Of a DNA stretch of 64,000 nucleotides, positions 9,505 through 17,971 are shown in pieces. The notes under the pieces are model-generated. The model did no database searches. It was given only the letters and a program-made list of their open reading frames with translations, and was not told the origin of the DNA. The stretch's first letter is position 1, and each line of letters opens with the position of its first letter. Source of the DNA: Billgrantia ethanolica (lineage in GTDB: Bacteria > Pseudomonadota > Gammaproteobacteria > Pseudomonadales > Halomonadaceae); assembly GCF_021404305.1 (NCBI RefSeq), contig NZ_JABFTX010000002.1, positions 310,001 to 374,000 of the forward strand, in the 5' to 3' direction. Position numbers and translations under genes: made by a program.

Positions 9505-10115
9505 GTGACTATCTGTTGGAAGAGTCACCGCTGAGCAGCGGGGCCATCTATCGTCTGCTCTGCGGTACCATCTGCCCGCGCCCCATCGCCTGGGTCTCGA
9601 CGCATGATCGCGACGGTAACACCAACCTGGCGCCGTTCTCCTTCTTCAACGTGGTGAGCGTGGCGCCGCCGGTGCTGGGCTTCTCGCCGCTGCTCAACGG
9701 CGAGGGTCAGCCCAAGGACACCATTCGCAACCTGGAGCAGGTGCCGGAGTGTGTGGTGCACATCAGTGGTGAGGCACTGGTCAACGAGATGAACGCCACC
9801 AGCGCCAGCTTGCCGGCAGGAGAGGATGAGTTCGCCCTGGCGGGGCTGGAGAAGGTGACCATGCCGGGACTCTCGGTGCCGCGAGTAGCGGCGGCGCCGG
9901 TGGCCTTCGGCTGTCGGCTGCGCGAGATCGTGCGCTTCGGCGACCAGCCCATGGCGGGCTGTCTGGTGCTGGCGGAGGTGGTGTCGATTCACATCGACGA
10001 TGCCATCTGGAACGGCCGTCACGTGAGCGTCGAGGCACTCAAGCCCATCGGGAGGATGGCGGGCAGCGACTATGCCCGTACGACCGACCTGTTCGGGCTG
10101 GAGCGGCCGACGTGA
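9501..10115 (+). CDS. Flavin reductase family FMN-binding protein
   Basis: A 204-residue split-barrel flavoprotein of the flavin-reductase/DIM6-NTAB family. The N-terminal segment with CPRPIAWVSTHDRDGNTNLAPFS followed by FFNVVSVAPPVLGFSP is the family's FMN-contact region. Members use NAD(P)H to reduce FMN or act as small oxidoreductases; the partner is unknown. The start ATG overlaps the stop of the 5'-nucleotidase, suggesting a two-gene operon, although no biochemical link is obvious. It converges on the AraC gene with a 41-base gap. Confidence 0.85.
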   Translation: MSDYLLEESPLSSGAIYRLLCGTICPRPIAWVSTHDRDGNTNLAPFSFFNVVSVAPPVLGFSPLLNGEGQPKDTIRNLEQVPECVVHISGEALVNEMNATSASLPAGEDEFALAGLEKVTMPGLSVPRVAAAPVAFGCRLREIVRFGDQPMAGCLVLAEVVSIHIDDAIWNGRHVSVEALKPIGRMAGSDYARTTDLFGLERPT

Positions 10116-10156
10116 GATGCCGGTTCCACGGCGACAGGATCTTGCCCATGCCCGCC

Positions 10157-10684
10157 TCAGTCGTCTGCGTGCAGTCGGCGCCAGCGCTGCGGGGTCATGC
10201 CCAGCCGTCGGTGAAAGTGGCGGGTGAAGTGCGACTGGTCGTAGAAGCCGCATTCGTGCGCGATGCTCGAAAGCGGCTCGGCACTGGAGCGCATCATCTC
10301 GCAGGCCTTCAGCAGGCGATGTCTCGTCACATAGGCCAGCGGCGACTCGCCAAAGGTGTGCGTGAAGGCGTGTGAGAAATGGCTGAGGCTGAGACGGGCC
10401 TCGCAGGCCATGTCGGTGACACGGATCGTCGAGCCCAGATGCTGTTCGACGAAGGCAACCACGCGCTTGACCTGCCAACTGACCAGGCCACCGTGCACGG
10501 GCGGCTTCGGCCCGGCTTCCGATGGGGGCTGGGTGAGCAGGTTCATGGCCAGCACCAGGCTGGCACGTGCTGCTTGCTGATTTCTTGGCAGGGCGGCTTC
10601 GGCATCATCCAGAAGCCTTATCAACTGATCCCGCAGATCTACCAAGGCGGTAGGTGGATCGGGCCTGCTCGTAAGCGGAATCAT
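10157..10684 (-). CDS. Short AraC-family transcriptional regulator
   Basis: A 175-residue protein made mostly of the double helix-turn-helix AraC DNA-binding domain (about residues 70-172). The pattern TDMACEARLSLSHFSHAF followed by IAHECGFYDQSHFTRHFHRRLGMTPQRWR is diagnostic. The preceding ~65 residues are too short for the usual cupin sensor domain and look helical. So it either responds through another protein or is a constitutive regulator of the SoxS/MarA size class. No target is evident; its neighbours are an EF-hand gene and a flavin reductase. Confidence 0.88.
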   Translation of the reverse strand: MIPLTSRPDPPTALVDLRDQLIRLLDDAEAALPRNQQAARASLVLAMNLLTQPPSEAGPKPPVHGGLVSWQVKRVVAFVEQHLGSTIRVTDMACEARLSLSHFSHAFTHTFGESPLAYVTRHRLLKACEMMRSSAEPLSSIAHECGFYDQSHFTRHFHRRLGMTPQRWRRLHADD

Positions 10685-10836
10685 CGTTTTGCTCCCGAGC
10701 GATTCGGAAGTCCCGGCGGCGACTGATGTGGATGCCGCTCGGCGGCTTGGCCTGGGTTAGAGTCCGATTAACAGTATAGGCCTGTGCCAGCGACCACCCG
10801 ACATCAATCTCCTCGCGTGAGGAAAGTGAAAGATCT

Positions 10837-10874
10837 CCTATCGACACGAATGCCGAAGCATTCGAGTCGATAGG
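10837..10874 (-). terminator. Long hairpin after the EF-hand gene
   Basis: CCTATCGAC and GTCGATAGG pair over nine bases, an A-A mismatch follows, then CGAATGC pairs with GCATTCG around a CGAA loop. The 16-bp hairpin lies 7 bases beyond the EF-hand stop and is followed on the minus strand by a T-rich but interrupted tract, so it is probably that gene's terminator. Confidence 0.6.
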
Positions 10875-10880
10875 GTTGGC

Positions 10881-11171
10881 TCAGTGATCCTTATAGTGAT
10901 CTTCATACTCCTCACGGGACAGCAATCCATCGAAGTTGCGGTCCAGGGAGCCGAAGCTGGCTGCCATGGCGGCTCGGGAGGCCTCGGCAACCGTGATATA
11001 TCCGTTATGGTCAGTATCGATTTCATCGAAACTGCTCACCACGTTAGGGCGCGCGCTGGTGCCGGCTTGTGCGGTCTGGAAGAGGTTGTCCTCCGGAGAG
11101 GGACGCTCCGCCAGCGCGGCGCCCGGCACCGCCGCCAAGGCAAGGCAAAGTGCAATAATGGACAGTCTCAT
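10881..11171 (-). CDS. Secreted EF-hand calcium-binding protein
   Basis: A 96-residue protein with a clear signal peptide (MRLSIIALCLALAAVPGAALA, cleavage near residue 21), so periplasmic or secreted. Two EF-hand loops follow: D-T-D-H-N-G-Y-I-T-V-A-E near residue 52 and D-R-N-F-D-G-L-L-S-R-E-E near residue 77, each with acidic residues at the calcium positions. Such small proteins may buffer or sense calcium; no partner is visible. The ORF stands alone, with a strong hairpin just downstream, so it is probably monocistronic. Confidence 0.85.
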   Translation of the reverse strand: MRLSIIALCLALAAVPGAALAERPSPEDNLFQTAQAGTSARPNVVSSFDEIDTDHNGYITVAEASRAAMAASFGSLDRNFDGLLSREEYEDHYKDH

Positions 11172-11278
11172 GACGACCTCCTGTCATGTTCGAAGCGGAT
11201 GATCGAACCGACGAGCTGAACTCGTCGCCTAGAGCATGGCGCCATGTGACCGCCCAGGCTTGCCCGGACTGGCTGCGT

Positions 11279-11301
11279 TTGGCACGTTTCTGCTGTGCCA
11301 A
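11279..11301 (-). terminator. Possible hairpin after the isomerase gene
   Basis: TTGGCAC and GTGCCAA form a 7-bp stem with a 9-base loop, 45 bases beyond the stop of the gene starting at 11946. No T-tract follows, so this is a weak terminator call. Confidence 0.3.
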
Positions 11302-11346
11302 GCGATGAACGTTGTCATGCCTGAGTGCCAGGCTTAGCCGCCGCGA

Positions 11347-11946
11347 TCAAAGCCCGCCGCTGAGCTTCTTCTCCACCAGCTCCAGGCGGTCCTGCCCCCA
11401 GAAAGGCTCGCCTTCCACGTCATACCATGGAACGCCGAAGCAGCCGGCGGCGATGGCTTGCTCGCAGGCCGCGTCGAGGCGCTGCTGCCCTTGACTCTCC
11501 GACTCATCCAATAGCGCCTGGCCATCCAGGCCGCAGGCATCGGCGATCTCACGCAGGGTGGCGAGGTCGGCAATATCGCGCTCCTCGGTCCAGCAGGCTC
11601 GCAGTATGGCAAGCGAGAGTTCGGCGATATCGTGCCCCCGAGCCTTGGCGGTCAGTGCCAGACGCGCTGCCGGTCGGTCGTCGGTGGGGAAGTGCTTGGG
11701 TTCCACATTGAGCGGTACGCCAAGCACTTGCTTCCAGCGCCTCAGTTCCACCAGACGGTAGGCCTGACGTTCAGGGGCGCGCTTGGCCAGCGGTAGACCA
11801 CCGGTATTGGGGAATACCTGGCTTAGCGTGATCGGCACGTAGTCGATGGTGGCGCCGTGGCGGGCGGCCATCTCGCCGAGCCGGGCATGACCGAGGTAAG
11901 TCCAAGGTGATACCAGGCTCAGGTAGTAGGTGATGTGCTTGGGCAT
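11347..11946 (-). CDS. 2-hydroxychromene-2-carboxylate isomerase family protein (DsbA fold)
   Basis: A 199-residue kappa-GST/DsbA-fold protein. The N-terminal ITYYLSLVSPWTYLGHARL carries the Ser of the S-P-W motif typical of HCCA isomerases rather than the C-x-x-C of disulfide oxidoreductases. The C-terminal FGVPWYDVEGEPFWGQDRLE is the family's cis-Pro loop region (GVP). Known members isomerise ring-opened aromatic intermediates in a glutathione-dependent step. The ATG at 11946 is preferred over 11961 because GAGG lies 11 bases upstream. It follows the TAXI binding-protein gene on the same strand, so it may be the distal gene of that cluster. The substrate is unknown. Confidence 0.8.
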   Translation of the reverse strand: MPKHITYYLSLVSPWTYLGHARLGEMAARHGATIDYVPITLSQVFPNTGGLPLAKRAPERQAYRLVELRRWKQVLGVPLNVEPKHFPTDDRPAARLALTAKARGHDIAELSLAILRACWTEERDIADLATLREIADACGLDGQALLDESESQGQQRLDAACEQAIAAGCFGVPWYDVEGEPFWGQDRLELVEKKLSGGL

Positions 11947-12027
11947 GGGGTGTTGCCTCATGGGTTGCTCAAGGGGTTCACGAAGACTAGACCAGCATGC
12001 CCCGGCGAGTGGGCGGACCGAGCGAAT

Positions 12028-12053
12028 GCCGCCGGTGGCTGTCCCCCGGCGGC
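12028..12053 (-). terminator. GC-rich hairpin after TAXI binding protein
   Basis: GCCGCCGG pairs with CCGGCGGC around a 10-base loop, 23 bases beyond the stop of the TAXI binding-protein gene. There is no T-tract, so it may limit rather than end transcription into the isomerase gene. Confidence 0.35.
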
Positions 12054-12075
12054 GCTTGCACGTGGGTGCATTCGC

Positions 12076-13059
12076 TTACTCCGCTTCCGGCGGCACCAGC
12101 TCCTCCGGCACTTCGATGCCGATCTCGCGGTAGTAGCGCAGCGCGCCCGCATGCAGCGGCGTGGCGGTGTTCTCCGCCGAGATTTCCGGCGTCATGCCCT
12201 GGGCCGGGGCGAAGGTCTGGCCCAGTCGCTCGATGTTTTCCCAATAGGCGCGGGTGAACTCGTAGGCGGCATCCTCGGAGAGGTCGCTGGTGGCGGCGAT
12301 GCCGATGTAGGTGCCCAGGGTGGTGGCCGCCGGCATGTCGCGGTAGGTGCCCTCGGGAATCTCGGTGGCGGAGAGGAACGGCAGCGCCTCGGTGGCGGTG
12401 GCGACCTGCTCGTCGGTCAGCGAGAGCACTCGCAGCGGACGCGAGGAGTGCACCTCGGTGAAGGCCGGAATCGGCGGAATGCCGTTGTAGCTGAAGCCGA
12501 CGATGCGCCCGTCGACCACGGCGTCGGCGGCGTCCGACATGCTCATGCGCTGGAAGTCCGGCGCGATGCCCAGGGCATCGAACACCAGCTCGGTGATGTA
12601 CTCGCCGCCGCCGCCGATGCTGCTGGGGTTGAAGCGCGCCCCGTCCAGATCCTCGAAGGTTTCGATGCCGCTGTCCTGGCGCACCGCCCAGTGCATGGTC
12701 GAAGGTGCCACCCACAGCACCATGCGCATCTGGTCGATGGCATCGTTCTCGTAGCGCCCAGTGCCGGTGTAGGCCTCATAGGCACCCGGTGCATCGATCA
12801 GACCCAGGTCGATCTCGCCGCGACCGAGGCGAATGGCGTTCTCCCGCGAACCGCCGGTCTCGCGCACCGAAATCTCGAGGGGCGAATCGGCGCTGACCAG
12901 CCGCGAGAGCTCCGAGAAACCGAAGTACCAACCGGAAGCCGCCGGGGCCACGCCGATGCTGACGGCCTCCTGGGCCGTTGCCGGCGCAGCCAGGCCGACG
13001 GCGAGCGCCGCCGCGGCAAGCGGCTTGAGGGCAGGCTGGAGTGAGCGGAACATTTTCAT
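12076..13059 (-). CDS. TAXI-family TRAP solute-binding protein 1
   Basis: Periplasmic binding protein of the TAXI group, delivering a carboxylated ligand to a fused TRAP permease. 327 residues, with a signal peptide ending near ATAQ-EAV. The core motifs SIGVAPAASGWYFGFSEL, RETGGSRENAIRLGRGEIDLG and NPSSIGGGGEYITELVFDALG are shared almost residue for residue with the protein at 16608-17591, so the two are recent paralogues. The start at 13059 has AAGGAGG 8 bases upstream. It lies downstream of the permease, dehydrogenase and CMD-like genes on the same strand. Whether it recognises a different ligand from its paralogue is not visible. Confidence 0.9.
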   Translation of the reverse strand: MKMFRSLQPALKPLAAAALAVGLAAPATAQEAVSIGVAPAASGWYFGFSELSRLVSADSPLEISVRETGGSRENAIRLGRGEIDLGLIDAPGAYEAYTGTGRYENDAIDQMRMVLWVAPSTMHWAVRQDSGIETFEDLDGARFNPSSIGGGGEYITELVFDALGIAPDFQRMSMSDAADAVVDGRIVGFSYNGIPPIPAFTEVHSSRPLRVLSLTDEQVATATEALPFLSATEIPEGTYRDMPAATTLGTYIGIAATSDLSEDAAYEFTRAYWENIERLGQTFAPAQGMTPEISAENTATPLHAGALRYYREIGIEVPEELVPPEAE

Positions 13060-13100
13060 GGCGTGTACCTCCTTGCTTGTCATTGTGTTGTGTTGTGATT

Positions 13101-13149
13101 GTGGTTATCGCTTGTCGTGGTGGTCATCGCTTTTCGGGGTAGTTATCGG
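13101..13149. repeat. 19-bp tandem repeat across the CMD stop codon
   Basis: Two 19-base units (13101-13119 and 13120-13138) differ at a few positions, and a partial third (13139-13149) runs into the last codons and stop of the CMD-like gene. It looks like replication-slippage duplication between CMD and the next start. Confidence 0.6.
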
Positions 13150-13577
13150 CCCTGCTCTTCGCGATAGGCGGCGATCACCTCGCGGGCCACGCGCAGACCG
13201 TCGATGGCGGCGGGAAAGCCGCAGTAGGGCACGCACTGCAGCAGCACCTCGCGGATCTCCTCCTCGCTGCAGCCGTTGTTGAGCGCCCCGCGCAGGTGCA
13301 CCTTGAGCTCATGAGGCCGGTTGAGCGCCACCAGCATGCCGATGTTGATCAGGCTGCGGGTGGGGCGGGCGAGCCCCGGGCGGTTCCAGATGTCGTTCCA
13401 GCAGTTGCGCGTGACCAGCTCCTGCATCGGCCAGCTGAAGTCATCCACCTGGGAGAGGGCGGCATCCACGTAGTCATTGCCCAGCACTTCGCGGCGAGTG
13501 GCGAGCCCTGCCTGATCGAGACTCTCTTGACGTGAGGTATTGGCCTGACGTGAGGGCTTGTCTTGGCGTGAGGTCAT
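13143..13577 (-). CDS. Carboxymuconolactone decarboxylase family protein
   Basis: A 144-residue AhpD-like/CMD-fold protein. The core QELVTRNCWNDIWNRPGL, then RSLINIGMLVALNRPHELKVHLRGALNNG and EVLLQCVPYCGFPAAIDGL match the 4-carboxymuconolactone decarboxylase group, including the conserved Glu/His region. The first ~24 residues contain S-R-Q three times and are not part of the domain. I took the ATG at 13577, which has AAGGAGA at good spacing; the frame stays open upstream but only as antisense of the dehydrogenase. It sits between the D-2-hydroxyacid dehydrogenase and TAXI protein 1. Family members decarboxylate lactones or act as peroxidases, so the reaction is uncertain. Confidence 0.85.
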   Translation of the reverse strand: MTSRQDKPSRQANTSRQESLDQAGLATRREVLGNDYVDAALSQVDDFSWPMQELVTRNCWNDIWNRPGLARPTRSLINIGMLVALNRPHELKVHLRGALNNGCSEEEIREVLLQCVPYCGFPAAIDGLRVAREVIAAYREEQGR

Positions 13578-13603
13578 GGGGTGTCTCTCCTTGCGTTGCC
13601 CGT

Positions 13604-14551
13604 TCACTCGACCAGGTTCTTCACCGGCCGGCCCGCGTCGAATGCCAGCAGGTTGTCGAAGGCGTCGCCGAAGTAGAGCTCGTAGCTGTCCTTCTCCACG
13701 TAGCCCAGGTGGGGCGTGGCGAGGAAGTTGGGCAGCGCGAGCAGCGGATGGCTGGTCACCGGCTCCTCGTCGAACACGTCCACCGCGGCACGGCCCGGGC
13801 GGCCTTCGCGCAGCGCGGCTTCCAGTGCACCTGCCTCGATCAGCGGCGCGCGGCTGGTGTTGACGAGCAGCGCCGTGGGCTTCATGCGGGCCAGATCCTC
13901 GGCGCTGACGATGCCGCGGGTGTCGTCGTTCAGGCGCAGGTGCAGGCTGAGCACGTCGCTGCGCTCGAACAGCTCGGCCTGGCTCGCTGCCACGTCGAGA
14001 CCGGCTTCGGCGGCGCGGGCACGGGTGCCCTCGCGGCCCCACACCAGCACGTTCATTTCGAAGGCCTGGCCATAGCGGGCGATCAGCTTGCCGATCTTGC
14101 CGTAGCCGAAGATGCCCAGGGTACGGCCCTTGAGCCCGGTGCCCAGGGTGCGCTGCCAGCGGCCGGCCTTGAGGTTCTCGAACTCCTCGGGAATGTGGCG
14201 CATGGCGGCCAGCACCAGGCCCCAGGTGAGCTCGGCGGCAGCGTAGGGCGAGCCGGTGCCGGCCATCACCGTGACGCCGTGGCGCTTGCAGGCGGCCATG
14301 TCGACGTGGGCCGCGCCGCCGCCGGTCTGACTGATGGCCTTGAGCCGGGGCAGCCGGGCCAGCAGCGACTCGGTGATCGGTGTGCGCTCGCGGATCAGCA
14401 CCAGGGCGTCGGCGTCCCGGAAGCGTTCCACCAGGGCGTCCTGGTCGGTCACGCTGTCGTCGTAGATGGTGACCTCATGCCCCTCGAGCTTGGCGAATGC
14501 ATCCAGGTGGCGCACGCAGTCCTGGTAGTCGTCGGGAATCACGATCTTCAT
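13604..14551 (-). CDS. D-2-hydroxyacid dehydrogenase family protein
   Basis: A 315-residue NAD(P)-dependent D-isomer 2-hydroxyacid dehydrogenase, interconverting 2-hydroxy and 2-keto acids. The Rossmann glycine motif is GIFGYGKIGKLIARYG (about residues 146-161). Catalytic Arg, Glu and His lie in NTSRAPLIEAGALEAALREG, VFDEEPV and TPHLGYVE. The ATG at 14551 overlaps the permease stop as ATGA and has AAGGAG upstream, so it is coupled to the transporter. That placement suggests the imported solute, or its first product, is a hydroxy or keto acid. Substrate unknown. Confidence 0.9.
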   Translation of the reverse strand: MKIVIPDDYQDCVRHLDAFAKLEGHEVTIYDDSVTDQDALVERFRDADALVLIRERTPITESLLARLPRLKAISQTGGGAAHVDMAACKRHGVTVMAGTGSPYAAAELTWGLVLAAMRHIPEEFENLKAGRWQRTLGTGLKGRTLGIFGYGKIGKLIARYGQAFEMNVLVWGREGTRARAAEAGLDVAASQAELFERSDVLSLHLRLNDDTRGIVSAEDLARMKPTALLVNTSRAPLIEAGALEAALREGRPGRAAVDVFDEEPVTSHPLLALPNFLATPHLGYVEKDSYELYFGDAFDNLLAFDAGRPVKNLVE

Positions 14552-16509
14552 GGGGCAGGCTCCTTGCTGGCCAGGGGAGTAGAAGAGGTTCCTAATGTGC
14601 TGCGGTTGAGGCGATATTGCCAGGCCCACACGCCGCCGATCAGAGCGATGCCCAGCGCATCGGTAACCAGTTGGCCGCTGATCAGCATCAGTGCCGCCGC
14701 CAGCAGCAGGCCGCGCTCCAGCCACGAGCAGGGGCGCAGGAAGTAGCCGATGGTGGAGGCCGCCAGCGCCGTGATGCCGAGCACGCCGCTGCCCACGGCC
14801 AGGGCGATCTGCAGCCCGGTGCCGTCGCCCAGCAGCGGCGGGTGGTAGATGAACATGAAGGGGATCAGGAAGCCGCCCAGCGAGATCTTGGTCGCGGTGA
14901 GGGCGGTGCGGAACCAGTGCGAGCCGGCGATGGCGCCGCCGATGTAGGCGGCCAGCGCCACCGGCGGGGTGACCCCGGAGAGAATGGCGAAGTAGAGAAT
15001 GAACAGGTGCGCCGAGAGGCTCGGCAGTCCGGCCTCGACGAAGGCCGCTGCCACCACCGAGGCGGCCAGCATGTAGGCGGCCACGGTGGGCAGGCCCATG
15101 CCGAGGATGATCGCCACCACCATGGCCAGCAGCAGGGTGATCAGCACGTCGCCGCCGCTGACGATGAGGATCACCGAGGAGACCTTGAGGCCAAGGCCGG
15201 TGAGGCTGATGACCGAGGCGATGATCGCCACGCTGCCGATGATCACCGCGATCATGGCAGCGGTCATGGCGCCGGCCTCCAGGGCGGCGGGCAGCGATTT
15301 CATGCGCTCGACGAAGGTGCCCGGGCTGCGCCAGGAGAACAGGTAGAGCGCCATGGCGGTGAAGTAGGCCGCCACGGCGGCGGTGGTCGGGGTGTAGCGC
15401 ATCACCAGCAGGGTGATCAGCACGATCAGCGGGATCACCAGGGTCTCGATGTTGTAGAGGCCCTGGCGCAGGGTGGGCCGCTCGGACTTGGGGATCGGGT
15501 TGAGGCCCAGACGCTTGGCCTCGAAGTGCACGCTCATCCATATGGCGAGATAGAACAGCAATGCCGGGATCAGCGCGGCGCTGATGATGTTGAGATAGCT
15601 GGTCGAGATGACGTCGGCCATGACGAAGGCGGCGGCGCCCATGATCGGCGGCAGGATCTGCCCGCCGGTGGAGGCCGAGGCCTCGGTGGCGGCGGCGAAG
15701 CGCGGGCTGTAGCCGTTCTTCTTCATCAGCGGGATGGTGAACACCCCGGTGGTGGCGACGTTGGCGGCGGTGCTGCCGCTGATGCTGCCGAACATGGCGC
15801 TGCACAGGGTGGCGGCCTTGGCCGGCCCCCCCGACATGCGCCCGGTGGCGGCGTTGGAGAGGCGCATGAAGCTGTCGCCGCCGCCGGTGGTGACCAGCAG
15901 GGCGCCGAACATGATGAAGATGACGATCACCGTGGAGGAGGTGCGCATCAAACTACCGTAGACCCCGGTCGGGCTCATGTAGAAGGTGGCCACCAGGTCA
16001 TCCCAGCGATAGCCGCCGTGCCCCCACACCCCGGGCAGATGGTTGCCGAAGGCGGCGTAGGCGAGGGCGATCAGCACCAGAATGGGAAAGGCCAGGCCGA
16101 TGGCGCGGCGGCACGCCTCCAGTAGCAGCAGGATGGCCGCCACGCCGAAGAAGAGGTCCAGGGTGGTGGGCATCAGATAGCCCAACTGATAGATGATGCG
16201 GTCGAAGTGCATCACGTAGTAGGCGCTGACCGCCACGCCCAGGGCGATCGGCACGATGTCGTACCAAGGCACGCGCTTGGCATCGCGCCCCCGGCAGCTG
16301 TAGGCCAGGAAGATCAACGGCAGAGCGAATAGCAGGTGCACGGCGTTCTGCGTGTTCACCGGACCGGTAACGGCCGTGTAGAGGTGAAACAGCGCCATGG
16401 AGGCGGCAGCGAGGCGCGTCACCATGAACCAGAAGCCGGCGAGCTGACGCTTGCCCGAGTCCTCCGAGTATTTCTCAACGACTTTGGAATTGGCTGGGGT
16501 GTCCATCAT
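14548..16509 (-). CDS. TRAP transporter fused permease (4TM/12TM, TAXI type)
   Basis: A 653-residue inner-membrane protein in which the small DctQ-like and large DctM-like subunits are fused, as is usual for TAXI systems. The N-terminal ~130 residues carry four hydrophobic segments; the rest has about twelve, with DctM-type motifs such as TGGGDSFMRLSNAATGRMSGG, GSISGSTAANVATTGVFTIPL and GGQILPPIMGAAAFVMA. It uses an ion gradient to import the solute bound by a TAXI protein. It is flanked by binding protein 2 upstream and, beyond two enzymes, binding protein 1 downstream, so one permease may serve two receptors. Start Met-Met at 16509 with GGAG upstream. Confidence 0.93.
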   Translation of the reverse strand: MMDTPANSKVVEKYSEDSGKRQLAGFWFMVTRLAAASMALFHLYTAVTGPVNTQNAVHLLFALPLIFLAYSCRGRDAKRVPWYDIVPIALGVAVSAYYVMHFDRIIYQLGYLMPTTLDLFFGVAAILLLLEACRRAIGLAFPILVLIALAYAAFGNHLPGVWGHGGYRWDDLVATFYMSPTGVYGSLMRTSSTVIVIFIMFGALLVTTGGGDSFMRLSNAATGRMSGGPAKAATLCSAMFGSISGSTAANVATTGVFTIPLMKKNGYSPRFAAATEASASTGGQILPPIMGAAAFVMADVISTSYLNIISAALIPALLFYLAIWMSVHFEAKRLGLNPIPKSERPTLRQGLYNIETLVIPLIVLITLLVMRYTPTTAAVAAYFTAMALYLFSWRSPGTFVERMKSLPAALEAGAMTAAMIAVIIGSVAIIASVISLTGLGLKVSSVILIVSGGDVLITLLLAMVVAIILGMGLPTVAAYMLAASVVAAAFVEAGLPSLSAHLFILYFAILSGVTPPVALAAYIGGAIAGSHWFRTALTATKISLGGFLIPFMFIYHPPLLGDGTGLQIALAVGSGVLGITALAASTIGYFLRPCSWLERGLLLAAALMLISGQLVTDALGIALIGGVWAWQYRLNRSTLGTSSTPLASKEPAP

Positions 16510-16575
16510 TCGGATGACTCCCGCACCGCGGCATCGAGCCAGGGCGGTGCGTCAGGAAAAGGACGACGAGAACCC

Positions 16576-16596
16576 CCGCGGGCACCAGGCCCGCGG
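16576..16596 (-). promoter_or_regulatory. Intercistronic hairpin between binding protein and permease
   Basis: CCGCGGGC pairs with GCCCGCGG around a 5-base loop, 12 bases after the binding-protein stop. With no T-tract, it probably stabilises the upstream message or partly attenuates, giving more binding protein than permease. Confidence 0.55.
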
Positions 16597-16607
16597 AGGC
16601 GCGTGGA

Positions 16608-17591
16608 TCACTGCGCTTCGGGGGGAATGACCTCCTCGGGAATGTCGAGGCCCAGTTCCTGGTAGTAGCGCAGGGCGCCGGCATGCAGCGGGAAGGTGGC
16701 GTTGTCGATCACGGTCTGCGGCGTCACGCCTTCGGCCGGCTTGAAGGAGTTGGCCACCTGCTCGTGGTTCTCCCAGTAGGCCTTGGTGATCTCGTAGACG
16801 GTGTCGTCACTGAGATCGGCATTGGCCGCCACGCCCATATAGATGCCCAGCGAGGTCGCTTCCTGCATGTCGCGATAGGTGCCTTCGGGAATCACGGTGC
16901 CGGCCAGGAAGGGCAGCTCTTCCGTTACCTGTTCGACCTGCTCGTCGGTCAGTGACAGCAGTCGCAGCGTGCGCGACGAGTGGACTTCGGTGAAGGCTGG
17001 AATCGGCGGCACGCCGTTGTAGCTGAAGCCCACCAGGCGTCCGTCGATCACGCCTTCGGCGGCGTCGTCGATGCGCATGCGCTGGAAGTCGGGGGCTACC
17101 CCGAGGATGTCGAACACCAGCTCGGTGATGTATTCACCGCCGCCGCCGATGCTGCTGGGATTGAAGCGCTGGCCGTTGAGCCCTTCGAAGTCCTCGATGC
17201 CGGAGTCCTCGCGTACCGCCCAGTGCATGGTGGAAGGGGCGATCCAGTAGATCAGGCGGGCATCAGGATTGGGGGTGTCTTCGAAGCGGCCGGTGCCGTT
17301 GTACATCTCGTAGCCCACCAGGGCCTCGGTGAAGGCCAGGTCGAGCTCGCCGCGGGTCAGGCGGATGGCGTTCTCGCGGGTGCCGCCGGTCTCGCGCACG
17401 GTGATTTCGTAATCGCTGTTGGCGCTGATCACGCGAGCACCCTCGGAAATGCCGAAGAACCAGCCGGTACCGGTGGGGACGGCACCGATGTTAAGGGAAG
17501 TATTGGCCTGGGCGCTGGTGGCGCCGAGGCTTCCGATGGCCAGGAGTGAGGCAGGGATCAGCAGGCGTGCCTTGCGGGTAAACGAAGTCAT
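16608..17591 (-). CDS. TAXI-family TRAP solute-binding protein 2
   Basis: A 327-residue periplasmic receptor with a signal peptide ending near AQA-NTS. Shared TAXI signatures are NIGAVPTGTGWFFGISEG, RETGGTRENAIRLTRGELDL, STMHWAVREDSGIEDFEGL and PPIPAFTEVHSSRTLRLLSL. It is strikingly similar to the protein at 12076-13059. It is the first gene of the minus-strand set (binding protein 2, permease, dehydrogenase, CMD, binding protein 1), so its promoter lies in 17592-17971. The ligand is unknown. Confidence 0.92.
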   Translation of the reverse strand: MTSFTRKARLLIPASLLAIGSLGATSAQANTSLNIGAVPTGTGWFFGISEGARVISANSDYEITVRETGGTRENAIRLTRGELDLAFTEALVGYEMYNGTGRFEDTPNPDARLIYWIAPSTMHWAVREDSGIEDFEGLNGQRFNPSSIGGGGEYITELVFDILGVAPDFQRMRIDDAAEGVIDGRLVGFSYNGVPPIPAFTEVHSSRTLRLLSLTDEQVEQVTEELPFLAGTVIPEGTYRDMQEATSLGIYMGVAANADLSDDTVYEITKAYWENHEQVANSFKPAEGVTPQTVIDNATFPLHAGALRYYQELGLDIPEEVIPPEAQ

Positions 17592-17971
17592 TGTTATGTC
17601 CTCTCGGTGTTTGGCTTGTTGTTCTTGTTAGGAGTGCTCTTCTGTAGTCGTGTTGTTCTGCGGTCGTGACGCAGACGTCATGTCGCGGGCCAGAATATGT
17701 CCTGGCGACATTGAATTCATAATGCTTGGGCGACGGTGTGTATATTGACGAATCATTAACCTGCCTTCGTAGCAGGCGAAACCAAACGTTTGATCTGCAT
17801 CGTGACGACCTGCTTGAGCAATCCCCCGGCTCGGTGATCAGCCCTTGTAATTTCGAGTTATCCGCTTGTTTTTTCAGACTCAAGTAGGAGCCAGGAAGAG
17901 GGAGGCTGGTGCCATTCATGGCAGGCAAGCTGGACTGGCCGTGGGTCTGATCAGACTGGTTTAAGTTTTGC
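17592..17971. promoter_or_regulatory. 380-base intergenic region, TAXI operon promoter region
   Basis: No gene is seen. It must hold the promoter of the minus-strand TAXI operon and the end of the LysR transcript. It contains a perfect 10-bp palindrome, CAAACGTTTG (17783-17792), and a small hairpin CCTGC-N7-GCAGG (17760-17776). The palindrome could be a regulator site, but no -35/-10 pair stands out. Confidence 0.45.
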
